Source: Pelagibacteraceae bacterium AG-390-D18 (GTDB taxonomy: Bacteria > Pseudomonadota > Alphaproteobacteria > Pelagibacterales > Pelagibacteraceae). Taken from it: a DNA stretch of 64,000 bases. The notes below the pieces were generated by a model that saw only the letters and a program-made list of their open reading frames with translations, did no database searches and was not told the origin of the DNA. Of the stretch, positions 38,300 through 47,700 are shown piece by piece (within the stretch, counting starts at the first letter, position 1; each line of letters opens with the position of its first letter). The translations under genes and the position numbers were made by a program. The stretch is from assembly GCA_003279715.1 (NCBI GenBank), contig QCGY01000003.1, positions 1-64,000 on the forward strand, given 5' to 3'.

Positions 38300-39195
38300 A
38301 AAAGAAATATCCAAGGGATTTAGTAGGATATGGTTCCAAAAGAATTAAGGTAAAGTGGCCTGGAGATGCCAAGTTAGCTTTACAATTTGTGCTCAATTAT
38401 GAAGAAGGAGCAGAGAATTGTATTCTTCATGGTGATAAAACTTCAGAGGTATTTTTATCAGAAATTATAGGAGCAAAACCAATTAAAGGTCGACATTTAA
38501 ATATGGAGTCAATTTATGAATATGGATCAAGAAGAGGATTTTGGAGAGTTCATGATTTATTTAACAAGAAAAAAATCCCACTAACTATTTTTGGAGTTGG
38601 AATGGCATTAGAAAGAAATAAAGATGTTTGTTCAGCTATTAAAAAAGCCAATTATGAAGTTGCTAGTCATGGGTGGAGATGGATTGATTATCAAAATGTA
38701 CCAAAGATAAAAGAAAAGAATGATATGAAACTTGCTATAAAATCTATTAAAAAAAATTTTGGTACTCATCCTGCAGGCTGGTACACTGGTAGGTGCAGTT
38801 CGAATACATTAAATTTAGTGATAGATAATGGTAACTTTTTATACTGTAGTGATACATACAGTGATGATCTTCCATATTGGGTAAAAAAAGGTAATAAAAA
38901 ACAGTTAATGATACCTTACACACTTGATAACAATGATATGAGATTTGCTACTAACCAAGGGTTTAATTCTGGTGAACAATTTTATAATTATTTAAAAGAT
39001 AGCTTTGATGCTCTTTATGAAGAGGGAAAAACTTCACCAAAAATGATGTCTGTTGGTTTACATTGTAGATTAATTGGAAGACCTGGAAGAATACAGTCAC
39101 TCAAAAAATTTTTAAATTATATTTTAAAATTTAATGATATTTGGATCTGTAAAAGAATAGACATAGCAAAACATTGGATTAAAAATTATAGTTAA
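38296..39195 (+). CDS. puuE: Allantoinase PuuE (polysaccharide-deacetylase fold)
   Basis: Hydrolyses allantoin to allantoate. It is 299 residues and belongs to the cofactor-light PuuE family, not the zinc amidohydrolase allantoinases. Typical stretches are YPRDLVGYGSKRIKVKWPG at the N-terminus, FVLNYEEGAENCILHGD, VASHGWRWIDYQ, GWYTGRCSSNT and VGLHCRLIGRPGR. It is last in the uraD-alc-allA-puuE operon and is convergent with the cytochrome c gene. Confidence 0.95.
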   Translation: MKKKYPRDLVGYGSKRIKVKWPGDAKLALQFVLNYEEGAENCILHGDKTSEVFLSEIIGAKPIKGRHLNMESIYEYGSRRGFWRVHDLFNKKKIPLTIFGVGMALERNKDVCSAIKKANYEVASHGWRWIDYQNVPKIKEKNDMKLAIKSIKKNFGTHPAGWYTGRCSSNTLNLVIDNGNFLYCSDTYSDDLPYWVKKGNKKQLMIPYTLDNNDMRFATNQGFNSGEQFYNYLKDSFDALYEEGKTSPKMMSVGLHCRLIGRPGRIQSLKKFLNYILKFNDIWICKRIDIAKHWIKNYS

Positions 39196-39203
39196 AATCT
39201 TTA

Positions 39204-39527
39204 TTATTGTTCAGCACTTAAAGAAACATAGTAGGCCACTGCCTCTATTTCTTCGTCGGATAATATACCTTCCATAGCAGGCATAACTCCTATACCATTT
39301 CTAACAGCCATTATGATTCTTTGAATATCAGGTCTGATTTCGTTTAAATTTGGACCAATATTTACGTTTGAACCCGCATCTGAAAGAGTGTGACATGCAG
39401 CACAATTTCCAGCCTCAAGAAAAACTTCTTTTCCTTTAATAAATATTTCATCAGCATTAACATGTATAATTGATGAAAATAATATTATGAAGAAAGCTTT
39501 TGAGGAATTTAAAAATAATTTTTTCAT
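39204..39527 (-). CDS. Small periplasmic cytochrome c, likely electron acceptor of PuuD
   Basis: A 107-residue exported monohaem cytochrome c. The signal peptide ends near residue 25 (HVNADE), the haem site is CAACH at residues 42-46, and Met82 or Met85 (GVMPAME) can be the sixth ligand. It resembles the C-terminal domain of full-length PuuD proteins, which is missing from the puuD gene of this locus. Its position inside the purine cluster supports that partnership, although a general respiratory role is possible. Confidence 0.85.
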   Translation of the reverse strand: MKKLFLNSSKAFFIILFSSIIHVNADEIFIKGKEVFLEAGNCAACHTLSDAGSNVNIGPNLNEIRPDIQRIIMAVRNGIGVMPAMEGILSDEEIEAVAYYVSLSAEQ

Positions 39528-39577
39528 TGTAAATTTGGTATCATAAATAAAAAAAACTAAAAAGATAAATTTATTGT

Positions 39578-39910
39578 ATGAATAAACAATTGAAGAGAAC
39601 AGTTTTGGAGCAAGCTAATGTCTGGATTGAATCTAACCAAAAAGTAGTGCTTGCAAGAGTAATTCATACCTGGGGTTCCTCTCCTTGTCCCACAGGGAGT
39701 AGTATGATTATTAATGAAAAAGGCGAATTTTTTGGATCAGTTTCAGGTGGTTGTGTTGAGTCAAATGTAATAGCTGAATGTTTAGAATTAATAAAAAATA
39801 ATAATTTATTTAAGCAAATAAAATTTAATGTTTCTGATGAGAATGCATGGGACGTAGGTCTGGCCTGTGGAGGTGAAATAAAAATTTTTATTGAACAAAT
39901 TAATTCATGA
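39578..39910 (+). CDS. XdhC/CoxI-domain protein (N-terminal half of XdhC)
   Basis: Part of the maturation factor that prepares and inserts sulfurated molybdenum cofactor into xanthine dehydrogenase. It is 110 residues and equals the XdhC_CoxI domain, with GSSPCPTGSSMII, SGGCVESNVI and LACGGEIKIF. In many bacteria this is fused to the Rossmann domain encoded next; here two genes overlap by four bases (ATGA), a natural split rather than a frameshift. It is divergent from the cytochrome c gene. Confidence 0.88.
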   Translation: MNKQLKRTVLEQANVWIESNQKVVLARVIHTWGSSPCPTGSSMIINEKGEFFGSVSGGCVESNVIAECLELIKNNNLFKQIKFNVSDENAWDVGLACGGEIKIFIEQINS

Positions 39911-40587
39911 AAATACAAATACTCAAAGAGATAATTCAAAAAAAATCTTCTAAAGAAAAATTTGCTGTATTAACAAATTTGATTAATGGTAATAGTGAAA
40001 TATTTGAATTTGGAAAATTCTTAAGTAAAGATTTTGAAAGTTCTAAAAAAGAAATAGAAAATTATCATTATCTTAAAAAAAATGGCGTTATTGATGGAAC
40101 TCAAATATTTATTCAAAACTACATAAAGCCAATTGAGGTTATTATTGTAGGAGCTGTTCATATTTGTCAATATTTGGTTGATTTATTTAAAAATCTTGAT
40201 TTCGAAGTTAAAATTATTGATCCAAGAAAATATTTTATCACTACAGAAAGATTTCCAAATATAGAAATTATAAATGGGTGGCCAGAGGAAATTTTAAAGA
40301 AATTACAAACAAACTCTAATAATGCATTAATCACACTCACCCATGACCCAAAAATAGATGATCCAGCATTAAGGCATGCATTGAAAAATAAGTTTTTTTA
40401 TATTGGTGCTCTTGGAAGTAAAAAAACGCACATTAAAAGATGTGAAAGATTAAAAGAAGCTGGATTTAGTGAAAAAGAAATTGACTCAATACATGGACCA
40501 ATAGGTATTAAACTTGGAGGAAAATCTGCTCCTGAAATTGCTTTATCAATTGTTGCACAGCTTGTCTCAGAAACTCACAAATTATAA
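39907..40587 (+). CDS. XdhC Rossmann-domain protein (C-terminal half of XdhC)
   Basis: Second half of the XdhC-type factor, 226 residues. A poorly conserved N-terminal ~75 residues precedes the XdhC_C Rossmann fold, with VIIVGAVHICQYLVDLF, TLTHDPKIDDPALRHAL, FFYIGALGSKKTHIKR and GPIGIKLGGKSAPEIALSI. It is translationally coupled to the preceding gene. The usual dinucleotide motif GAGHI is GAVHI here, a minor deviation. Confidence 0.88.
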   Translation: MKIQILKEIIQKKSSKEKFAVLTNLINGNSEIFEFGKFLSKDFESSKKEIENYHYLKKNGVIDGTQIFIQNYIKPIEVIIVGAVHICQYLVDLFKNLDFEVKIIDPRKYFITTERFPNIEIINGWPEEILKKLQTNSNNALITLTHDPKIDDPALRHALKNKFFYIGALGSKKTHIKRCERLKEAGFSEKEIDSIHGPIGIKLGGKSAPEIALSIVAQLVSETHKL

Positions 40588-40622
40588 TTGAACTATAAAA
40601 ATTAAAGAAATAAGTTAATTAA

Positions 40623-40922
40623 ATGAAAAAAGGTTACTGGATAAGCTTATATTTAAAAGTTGAAAATCAAGAAAACTTAAAAAAATATGCTGAAGCAGTG
40701 ACACCTGTTATAAAAGGTTTTGGAGGTGTACCTCTTGTGAGAGGTGGAAAACATGAAACGTTTGAGGGAGATGATTTTGTTAGAACAGTTGTTTGGGAAT
40801 TTCCAAGCTATGAAAAAGCTATTGAATGCCATAATTCAAAAGAATATTTGGCTGGTTGGGATCTAGCAAAAGATACAACTGTTAGACACATGCAAGTAAT
40901 TGAGGGTTTTAGTACTGAATAG
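40623..40922 (+). CDS. DUF1330-family protein
   Basis: A 99-residue ferredoxin-like alpha/beta-barrel domain protein. Recognisable family features are the N-terminal KKGYWISLYLKVENQENLKK, the central LVRGGKHETFEG and a C-terminal VRTVVWEFPSYEKAIECHNS region. DUF1330 proteins have no settled function. It follows the XdhC genes on the same strand and its end overlaps the convergent glycosylase gene by 14 bases. Confidence 0.85.
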   Translation: MKKGYWISLYLKVENQENLKKYAEAVTPVIKGFGGVPLVRGGKHETFEGDDFVRTVVWEFPSYEKAIECHNSKEYLAGWDLAKDTTVRHMQVIEGFSTE

Positions 40923-41544
40923 GTTCTGGATCTATACTTCTCCATAAATACCAGGTTGCTACTGAACAGTATGGAGTAAATCTTTTTTTCAATAAATTCA
41001 CGTAACTCTCAGGTGGTAAATATTTTTTTTTATAATTTTTAGAAATAGCTCTTAACAATCCTATATCTTGAACTGGCCAAATATTAGATCGATTATAAGT
41101 AAATAACAAAATCATTTCAGCAGACCATCTTCCTATCTGTCTTAATTCAGAAAGATATAAAATAGCTTCTTCATCTGACATCTTAGATATTAGTCTTGGA
41201 TTAAAAGTTTTATTTAGAATTTGTTTAGATAGGCTTTGAATACCTTTAACTTTTTGTTTACTAAGTCCACATGATTTCAATTGAGAAAAAGATAAGTCAT
41301 TAACAGTTTTAGCATTAATTTTATTTTTACATTTTTTTTTGAATCGTAAAAAAACAGAATTGGCTGCTGCAATACTAATTTGTTGTCCTATAATACTTTT
41401 ACAAAGTGAAAAAAAAATATCTTTTCTAGAGCTTAATATTGTTTCTGATGGAGATTTATATTTGTTAATCAAGGATGCCATAACTTTATCTTTTTTAGAT
41501 AAATATTTTTTAGCATTATTCCAATATTTAGGTGTATTACTCAT
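40909..41544 (-). CDS. DNA-3-methyladenine glycosylase (HhH-GPD, AlkA-like)
   Basis: Base-excision repair enzyme removing alkylated purines. It is 211 residues from ATG 41544 (MSNTPKYWNNAKKYL); an in-frame GTG at 41562 with a nearby AAGAAG is an alternative that would add six residues. The SIIGQQIS stretch is near residue 60, the helix-hairpin-helix LRQIGRWSAEMILLF near residue 137, and the catalytic-aspartate segment WPVQDIGLLRAI follows. It overlaps the end of the EamA permease gene by eight bases. Confidence 0.88.
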   Translation of the reverse strand: MSNTPKYWNNAKKYLSKKDKVMASLINKYKSPSETILSSRKDIFFSLCKSIIGQQISIAAANSVFLRFKKKCKNKINAKTVNDLSFSQLKSCGLSKQKVKGIQSLSKQILNKTFNPRLISKMSDEEAILYLSELRQIGRWSAEMILLFTYNRSNIWPVQDIGLLRAISKNYKKKYLPPESYVNLLKKRFTPYCSVATWYLWRSIDPEPIQY

Positions 41545-42418
41545 GCCTAGTGACTGATACACGCTTCTTAAGAGTCATTTCTCTTTTAAATATTATGAAT
41601 GATGAAATAATAACCAATGAAGCTCCTGCTAAAGTTTTTGTTGTTGGCACTTCGTTCCAAATAAAATAACCAAATAAGATTGCAAACACTAATGCTAAAT
41701 ATTTTAATGGAGTTACCAAGCTAACTTCAGAAAACTTATATGATTGAGTTAACCATAAATTTGCAAGACCTCCCAATATACCTACCATTGATAACAAAAA
41801 TAAATCTTTTAAACTTGGCATTATCCAATTTTGATAAAAAGTAAAAAAACTTAAAATCATAATTGAAAAAGAAAAGAAGAAACCAATAAGCCAAACGGGT
41901 TCGGTTGATGATAATTTTCTAATTGCTATTGCCACATAAGACAAACCTAAACAAAAAATTATTGGATAAATATAATAAAAATTTAACGAACTAAATCCTG
42001 GTTCAGAAATAACAATAATTCCAATAAAACCAACCAAAACTGCTAACCATCTATAAAAGCCAACTTTTTCATTTAATAAAAATATTGAAAAGATAGTTGT
42101 AAATATTGGGGCAGCGAATGAAATACTAACAACTGTTGCTAGAGGTAAATTCCTTAAAGCAATGAATATAGCTATTAGCGCTATTAAACCAGCTAAGCAT
42201 CTTTTTATATGAAGAAAACTTCGGTCTGTTTTATAAAAATCTAGATACCTATCTTTTGGAATAAGAAATAAAATAGGTATTATGCCACAAAACCCTCTAA
42301 AAAATAGAACTTGCCCTATTGGATAATCATCAGACCATTTAACAATTACATCCATAAGTGAAAATGCGCACACAGAAATGAACATGTAAAAAAAGCCCAA
42401 TTGATTTTTAGATAACAT
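41537..42418 (-). CDS. EamA/DMT-family transporter
   Basis: A 293-residue inner-membrane permease with about ten helices in two EamA repeats. FRGFCGIIPILFLIP and the loop before LPLATVVSISFAAPIFTTIF mark repeat one, and LVTPLKYLALVFAILFGYFIW marks repeat two. Substrates of this family range from amino acids to metabolites and cannot be read here. It forms a short leftward unit with the glycosylase gene and is divergent from msrA. Confidence 0.88.
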   Translation of the reverse strand: MLSKNQLGFFYMFISVCAFSLMDVIVKWSDDYPIGQVLFFRGFCGIIPILFLIPKDRYLDFYKTDRSFLHIKRCLAGLIALIAIFIALRNLPLATVVSISFAAPIFTTIFSIFLLNEKVGFYRWLAVLVGFIGIIVISEPGFSSLNFYYIYPIIFCLGLSYVAIAIRKLSSTEPVWLIGFFFSFSIMILSFFTFYQNWIMPSLKDLFLLSMVGILGGLANLWLTQSYKFSEVSLVTPLKYLALVFAILFGYFIWNEVPTTKTLAGASLVIISSFIIFKREMTLKKRVSVTRHE

Positions 42419-42452
42419 TTGATTAACTTTAAATTAAATAAGTAATTTATCA

Positions 42453-42896
42453 ATGGAAATAGCAATTTTAGGATTAGGATGTTTTTGGGGACCAGAAATT
42501 AAGTTTAGTAAACTTGATGGAGTTATTAAAACTGAAGTTGGTTATTGTGGGGGCCTTAGTAGTGAAACTAATTATAAAGAAGTATGTACTGGCACAACCA
42601 ATCATGCTGAAGTAGTAAAATTAGATTTTGATCCTAAAATTATATCTTATGAAAAAGTTCTTAAATTTTTTTTTGAAATTCATGATCCAACAACCTTAAA
42701 TTCTCAAGGACCAGATTTTGGTACCCAATATAGAAGTGAAATATTTTATTTAAATGACCAACAAAAAGAGATTTCTGAAAAAATAATTAAAGAAGAAAAT
42801 ATTAGATTTTTAGGAAAAATTGTAACCAAAATTTCTTTAGCAAAAAATTACTGTCCTGCAGAAGAATATCATCAAAAATATTTGGATAAAAGATAA
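42453..42896 (+). CDS. msrA: Peptide-methionine (S)-S-oxide reductase MsrA
   Basis: Reduces methionine-S-sulfoxide in proteins. It is a compact 147-residue form. The catalytic Cys10 lies in GLGCFWGPE, with the family's GYCGG, NHAEVVKL and DPTTLNSQGPDFGTQYRS stretches. A resolving cysteine is in the C-terminal NYCPAEEYHQKY. It heads a tight rightward run; the sulfurtransferase gene starts one base after its stop. Confidence 0.95.
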   Translation: MEIAILGLGCFWGPEIKFSKLDGVIKTEVGYCGGLSSETNYKEVCTGTTNHAEVVKLDFDPKIISYEKVLKFFFEIHDPTTLNSQGPDFGTQYRSEIFYLNDQQKEISEKIIKEENIRFLGKIVTKISLAKNYCPAEEYHQKYLDKR

Positions 42897-42897
42897 G

Positions 42898-43710
42898 ATG
42901 TCTTTAGTAAAGACAAATTGGTTGGAAGAAAATATTAACAATGTAAAGATTATTGATTGCTCCTGGCATATGCCACAAACAAAAAGAAATGGTTTTGAGG
43001 AATATACAAAAGAACATATCCCAAACGCAATTTTTTTTGATTTAGATAAAAATTCAAAAATAAATACGGACCTCCCTCACATGCTAACTGATATTAGATC
43101 TTGGGAAAAAATTATAGTGGATATGGGAATTGAAAATAAAGATGAAATTGTAGTCTATGATAATTCAGATGTAATAAGTTCATGTAGGTGTTGGTATAAT
43201 TTAATTTATTTTGGTCATGATCCTAAACTAGTTCATGTTCTTGATGGAGGACTTAAAAAATGGAAAAAAGAAAATAAAGCTACAAACAATAAAAAAGTTA
43301 TCACTGAAACTTCTATATATTCATGTAAGGAAAATACAGAACTAGTAAAAAATAAAGAACAGATAGATGAAAATATTTATAAAAAAGATTTTAATGTTGT
43401 TGATGCAAGAAGCAGAGAAAGGTTCGAAGGCAAAGTTGTTGAACCAAGAAAAAGTTTAAGAAGCGGATCAATAAAAAATTCTTTTTGCTTACCTTTTGGA
43501 GAACTAATAAATGATGACCATACATTTATCAGCAAAGATAAAATCTCAGAAAAATTTAGATCATATAATTTTGACCATGATAAAAATCTAGTATTTTCAT
43601 GTGGTTCAGGAGTAACTGCAAGTGTATTGGCTCTAGCTTATTCCTTAATAAATGATAAATATAAGCCGACAATTTACGATGGCTCATGGTCAGAGTATGG
43701 TAAGAATTAA
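42898..43710 (+). CDS. sseA: 3-mercaptopyruvate/thiosulfate sulfurtransferase (tandem rhodanese)
   Basis: Transfers sulfur from a donor to a thiol acceptor or cyanide. It is 270 residues with two rhodanese domains; only the second carries the active cysteine, Cys235 in FSCGSGVTAS. The CGSGVT loop is the mercaptopyruvate-type loop. The first domain has the usual HIPNAIFFDLD and DGGLKKW stretches. It is placed between msrA and an efflux pump, with four or fewer bases between genes. Confidence 0.9.
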   Translation: MSLVKTNWLEENINNVKIIDCSWHMPQTKRNGFEEYTKEHIPNAIFFDLDKNSKINTDLPHMLTDIRSWEKIIVDMGIENKDEIVVYDNSDVISSCRCWYNLIYFGHDPKLVHVLDGGLKKWKKENKATNNKKVITETSIYSCKENTELVKNKEQIDENIYKKDFNVVDARSRERFEGKVVEPRKSLRSGSIKNSFCLPFGELINDDHTFISKDKISEKFRSYNFDHDKNLVFSCGSGVTASVLALAYSLINDKYKPTIYDGSWSEYGKN

Positions 43711-43713
43711 TTT

Positions 43714-44709
43714 ATGAAAACATCTACAAAAATCACAAGTGTAGTAATTATATTTTTTTTAATCATTGCAACTGTCATCATTGGAAGAACAATGATTGGA
43801 AACCACTTTAAAAAAAAATTTAGTAAAAGACCTCCGCCAGGAATATTAGTAACTAATACTAAAGAAAGAGTTTTTGAAAATGTTATAAGCACATATGGAA
43901 CTGCTGTCCCAATTCAAACTCAATCATTTAAAATAGAAAAATATGAAATACTAAATCCAATAAATTTTAATAAAAAAGTTAAAAAAGGAGATGTGATTGC
44001 TAATCTTAAAAATAGAAAAATTATTGCACAATTTGATGGGGTTATTGGAAAAAGAGAATTTTCTGAAGATTTAGAAGTTTCAAAATCATCTATATTAGTT
44101 AACCTTGAGGATACAAGTTCAATATATTGTGATGTAGATATACCTGAAATTTTTGTACCTTTTATTAAAGTAGGTTTACCAGTCGATATAAAATTTTCTG
44201 GATATAAAAATAAAATTTACAAAGGAGAGATTGACTCTTTTGCAAGCAGAATAAGTCAAGATACTAGAGCTTTAGCTACTAGAATAAAGATAAATAATAT
44301 GGCAGGAGAAATACTTCCTGGATCATTCTTAGAGATTTCAATTAAGTATGACATTAGAGATGGTTTAAGTGCACCTGATACAAGCACTATAGTTGAAGGT
44401 GAAGATGTATTTATCTATAAAGTTGGTGAAAAAAACAAAGTAATGAAAACAAAAGTAACTATCGGTGATAGATATTTGGGCTTCGTCGAAATCTTAGAAG
44501 GATTAAATAATGGTGATAAAATTGTTGCTGAAGGAACCAAAAAAGTAAGACCAAATTTAACAATAAGACCAATTGAAAAAGGGTCTAAAAAAAAACAAGG
44601 AAATTCTAGTTGGGGAAAAAAAAAGAAATCAAAAAAAACTGAAGAAAAAAAAGGTAAATTTGATTGGTTAAAAAATATTTTCAAAAAATCTGAAAAAGAA
44701 AAAAAATAA
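43714..44709 (+). CDS. RND efflux periplasmic adaptor (membrane fusion protein)
   Basis: Links the RND pump at 44714 to an outer-membrane channel. It is 331 residues. A membrane anchor (residues ~7-27) precedes a short hairpin and barrel-sandwich domain; the conserved beta-barrel stretch is YKGEIDSFASRISQDTRALA near residue 170, followed by GEILPGSFLEISI. The final ~45 residues are very Lys-rich (KKKSKKTEEKKGKFDW), which is unusual for an adaptor and of unknown use. The pump gene follows after four bases; no outer-membrane channel gene lies in the window. Confidence 0.9.
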   Translation: MKTSTKITSVVIIFFLIIATVIIGRTMIGNHFKKKFSKRPPPGILVTNTKERVFENVISTYGTAVPIQTQSFKIEKYEILNPINFNKKVKKGDVIANLKNRKIIAQFDGVIGKREFSEDLEVSKSSILVNLEDTSSIYCDVDIPEIFVPFIKVGLPVDIKFSGYKNKIYKGEIDSFASRISQDTRALATRIKINNMAGEILPGSFLEISIKYDIRDGLSAPDTSTIVEGEDVFIYKVGEKNKVMKTKVTIGDRYLGFVEILEGLNNGDKIVAEGTKKVRPNLTIRPIEKGSKKKQGNSSWGKKKKSKKTEEKKGKFDWLKNIFKKSEKEKK

Positions 44710-44713
44710 TTAA

Positions 44714-47700
44714 ATGTATATAACTGAAGTAAGCATCAAACGACCTGTTGTGGCTTGGGTTATGTCTTTAATCTTAATAATTTTTGGAATATTTGTTTTT
44801 TCAGAATTACCAGTACGAGAGCTTCCTGATGGAATTCAGCCTCCAGTTGTTCAGGTTCAAACTGATTATAAATCAGCATCCGCAGAAATAGTTGATGAAG
44901 AAATAACTCAAAAACTTGAAGACGTAATAGGAGGTGCTGAAGGTATAAAAAATATCGACTCAAGCTCTTTAAATGGAAGAAGTAGAATTAATATTCAATT
45001 TAATACAGATATAGACTTAGACGATGCAGCAAATGATATAAGAGAAAGAGTAGCACGTGTTGTAGATAATTTGCCAAGTGAAGCAAATCCACCACAAATT
45101 TTAAAACAAGCAGCAGGTTTCACAACTACTATGTGGGTAGGACTTTCATCTCCGACTTGGAGTGATCTAGATCTTGGAGATTATGCTGAAAGATATCTTA
45201 TAGATGCATTTTCAAGTGTGCCTAATGTAGGTAGAATTTTAGTGGGTGGATTACGAGAACTTAGTGTGAGAGTTTGGATAGATCCCATAAAATTAGCTGC
45301 TAATAATTTAACGATACAGGAAGTTGAAAGAGCGCTAAGGAATGAAAATATTAATCTTCCTGCTGGGACATTAGAGGCAAATAATAAAGATTTAACTCTG
45401 AACATTGATAAATCTTATACTAATATAGATACAATAAAGCAGCTTCCCCTTAAAAAAAATAAAAACAAAGTAATAATTCTTTCAGATGTAGCAAATGTTG
45501 AGTTTGGGCCTGTTTCAGAAAAAACTTTATTTAAAGCACAAAGTAAAAATGCATTGAATTTGAAAACTGTAGGAATAGGGATTTATGCAAAAAGTGGGGC
45601 TTCAACAGTAGAACTATCTAACCAAATAAAAGTTAAAATAAAAGAACTCAACAAATCTTTACCTGATGGATTAAAATTAGAAATAGCATTTAACAGAGCC
45701 ACTTACATTGGTGCAGCAATCGAAGAGGTATACAAAAGTTTAATTATTGCTTTTGTATTGGTTGTTTTAATTATTTATTTATTTCTAGGTAATCTTAAAG
45801 CAGTAATTGTACCAGCTGTAGCACTACCAGTTAGTTTAATTGGTTCTTTTCTTGGGCTATATATGTTTGATCTTTCAATTAATATATTTGTATTGTTGAG
45901 TTTTATTTTAGCAATAGGAATAATTACTGATGACTCTGTAATTATGACTGATGCTATTTATACAAGGATAGAAAATGGTGAAACACCATTAGTTGCAGCA
46001 TACAAAGGTTCAAAACAAATTACTTTTGCAATAATTGCAACTACTTTAATTTTAATTGCAGTGTTTTTACCTTTAATTTTCATTAAAGGAATTTCTGGAA
46101 CGCTATTTAAAGAAACGGCTATAGCATTATCTTTTTCTATTGTGGTATCTTCTTTTGTAGCATTAACTTTATCTCCTATGCTAGGAAGCAAATTCCTAAA
46201 TAAAAAAGAAAAAGTTAATTTTTTTGTTAAAAAATTTAATCTTGGGTTTAAATCTTTTACTGGATTTTATATAGACTCACTCAAATATTGGATTAATAAG
46301 AAAAAAACTATTTCAGTATTTATAATCTTTATCATTTGTGCTTCCGGTTATCTTTTTAATTTTTCAAAAAAAGAATTATTACCGATGGAAGATAGAGGTT
46401 CTTATCTAATAATAGGATCAACTGATGAAGGAAGTTCATTTGAATATACTCAAGAAAAAGCTCAAATTATTGAAGGAAGAATACTAAGACTATTGCAAGC
46501 TGAAAATAGCCCTTATGAAAGACTAATAATGAGAGTTCCTGGTTTTGGTAGATCGGCAACAACTTATAATACATTTATTATAATTGCTTTATTAGACGAG
46601 TGGAAAAACAGAGAAAAAGGTAGTCAAACAGTCTTAAGGGAAGCTATTGGGCAAGTAGTTTCAGTTCCTGAAACTTTTGCTTTTCCAATATCTCCTCAAG
46701 GAATAAGAGTTTCTAGCTATAACAAACCAGTGCAAATGGTTATTTATGGAACTAGTTACGAAGAGCTTGAAGAAATCCAGAACAGTGTTTTAAGAGAACT
46801 CAGAAAAAATAGAAACATGTTCCGAATAGAGAGTGACTATACAAAAAATAAACCCGAAGTTAAATTAGTTACAAATAAAAATAGGGCTAATGATTTAGGT
46901 GTGTCTACTGAAAATATAGGAAGAACTCTAGAGACACTTTATGGAGGAAAAAGAGTAACTTCTTTTAGTAAAGAAGGAAGAGAATATCCAATTATATTAC
47001 AACAATACCTAGTTGATAGAAGAGACAAGGACGGCTTATCGAAAATCTTTGTTAGATCTGAGACAACAGGAAAATTAGTTTCTGTAGCAAGTCTTGTTGA
47101 GTTCAAAGAAAAAGGAACTGCAGAAGCTTTACCAAGATATAATCGTCAAAGAGCTGTTACAATTTCAGCTGCTCTATCAGAAAATTATACTCTAACAGAG
47201 GCAATCAAATATTTGGAAAATGTAATGATTAAAGTTGCTCCTCAAAACCAGACTACCTGGAAAGGAAAATCTGAGGAACTAAAAGAAACAACTAATGAGA
47301 TTTATTTAATTTTTGCTCTTGCTTTATTAACTGCTTATTTGGTTATGGCAGCAACATTTAATTCTTTTATTCACCCATTTATAATTATATTAACTGTTCC
47401 ACTTGCAGTCTTTGGTGGATTAGTTTTTATTTTACTTTTAAATAGCTCAGTCAATATTTTTTCACAAATTGCATTAATTATACTTATAGGCATATCTACT
47501 AAGAATAGTATTTTAATTGTAGACTATGCAAATCAATTAAGAACAACTGGCATTAAAATCGAGGAAGCTTTGATTAAAGCATGTCAGCTTAGAATTCGAC
47601 CAATAGTCATGACTTCTTTAAGTACTATGATAGCAATGCTTCCTCTTGTAATAGGAAATATTGGGCCTGGAGCTGGTGAAGGCTCAAGATTAGCTGTTGG

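Noticed and set aside
39578..40587. XdhC in two pieces as another frameshifted gene
   Set aside because: The genes overlap by ATGA with clean start and stop, each covers one complete domain, and there is no long homopolymer at the junction. A natural two-gene arrangement is more likely.
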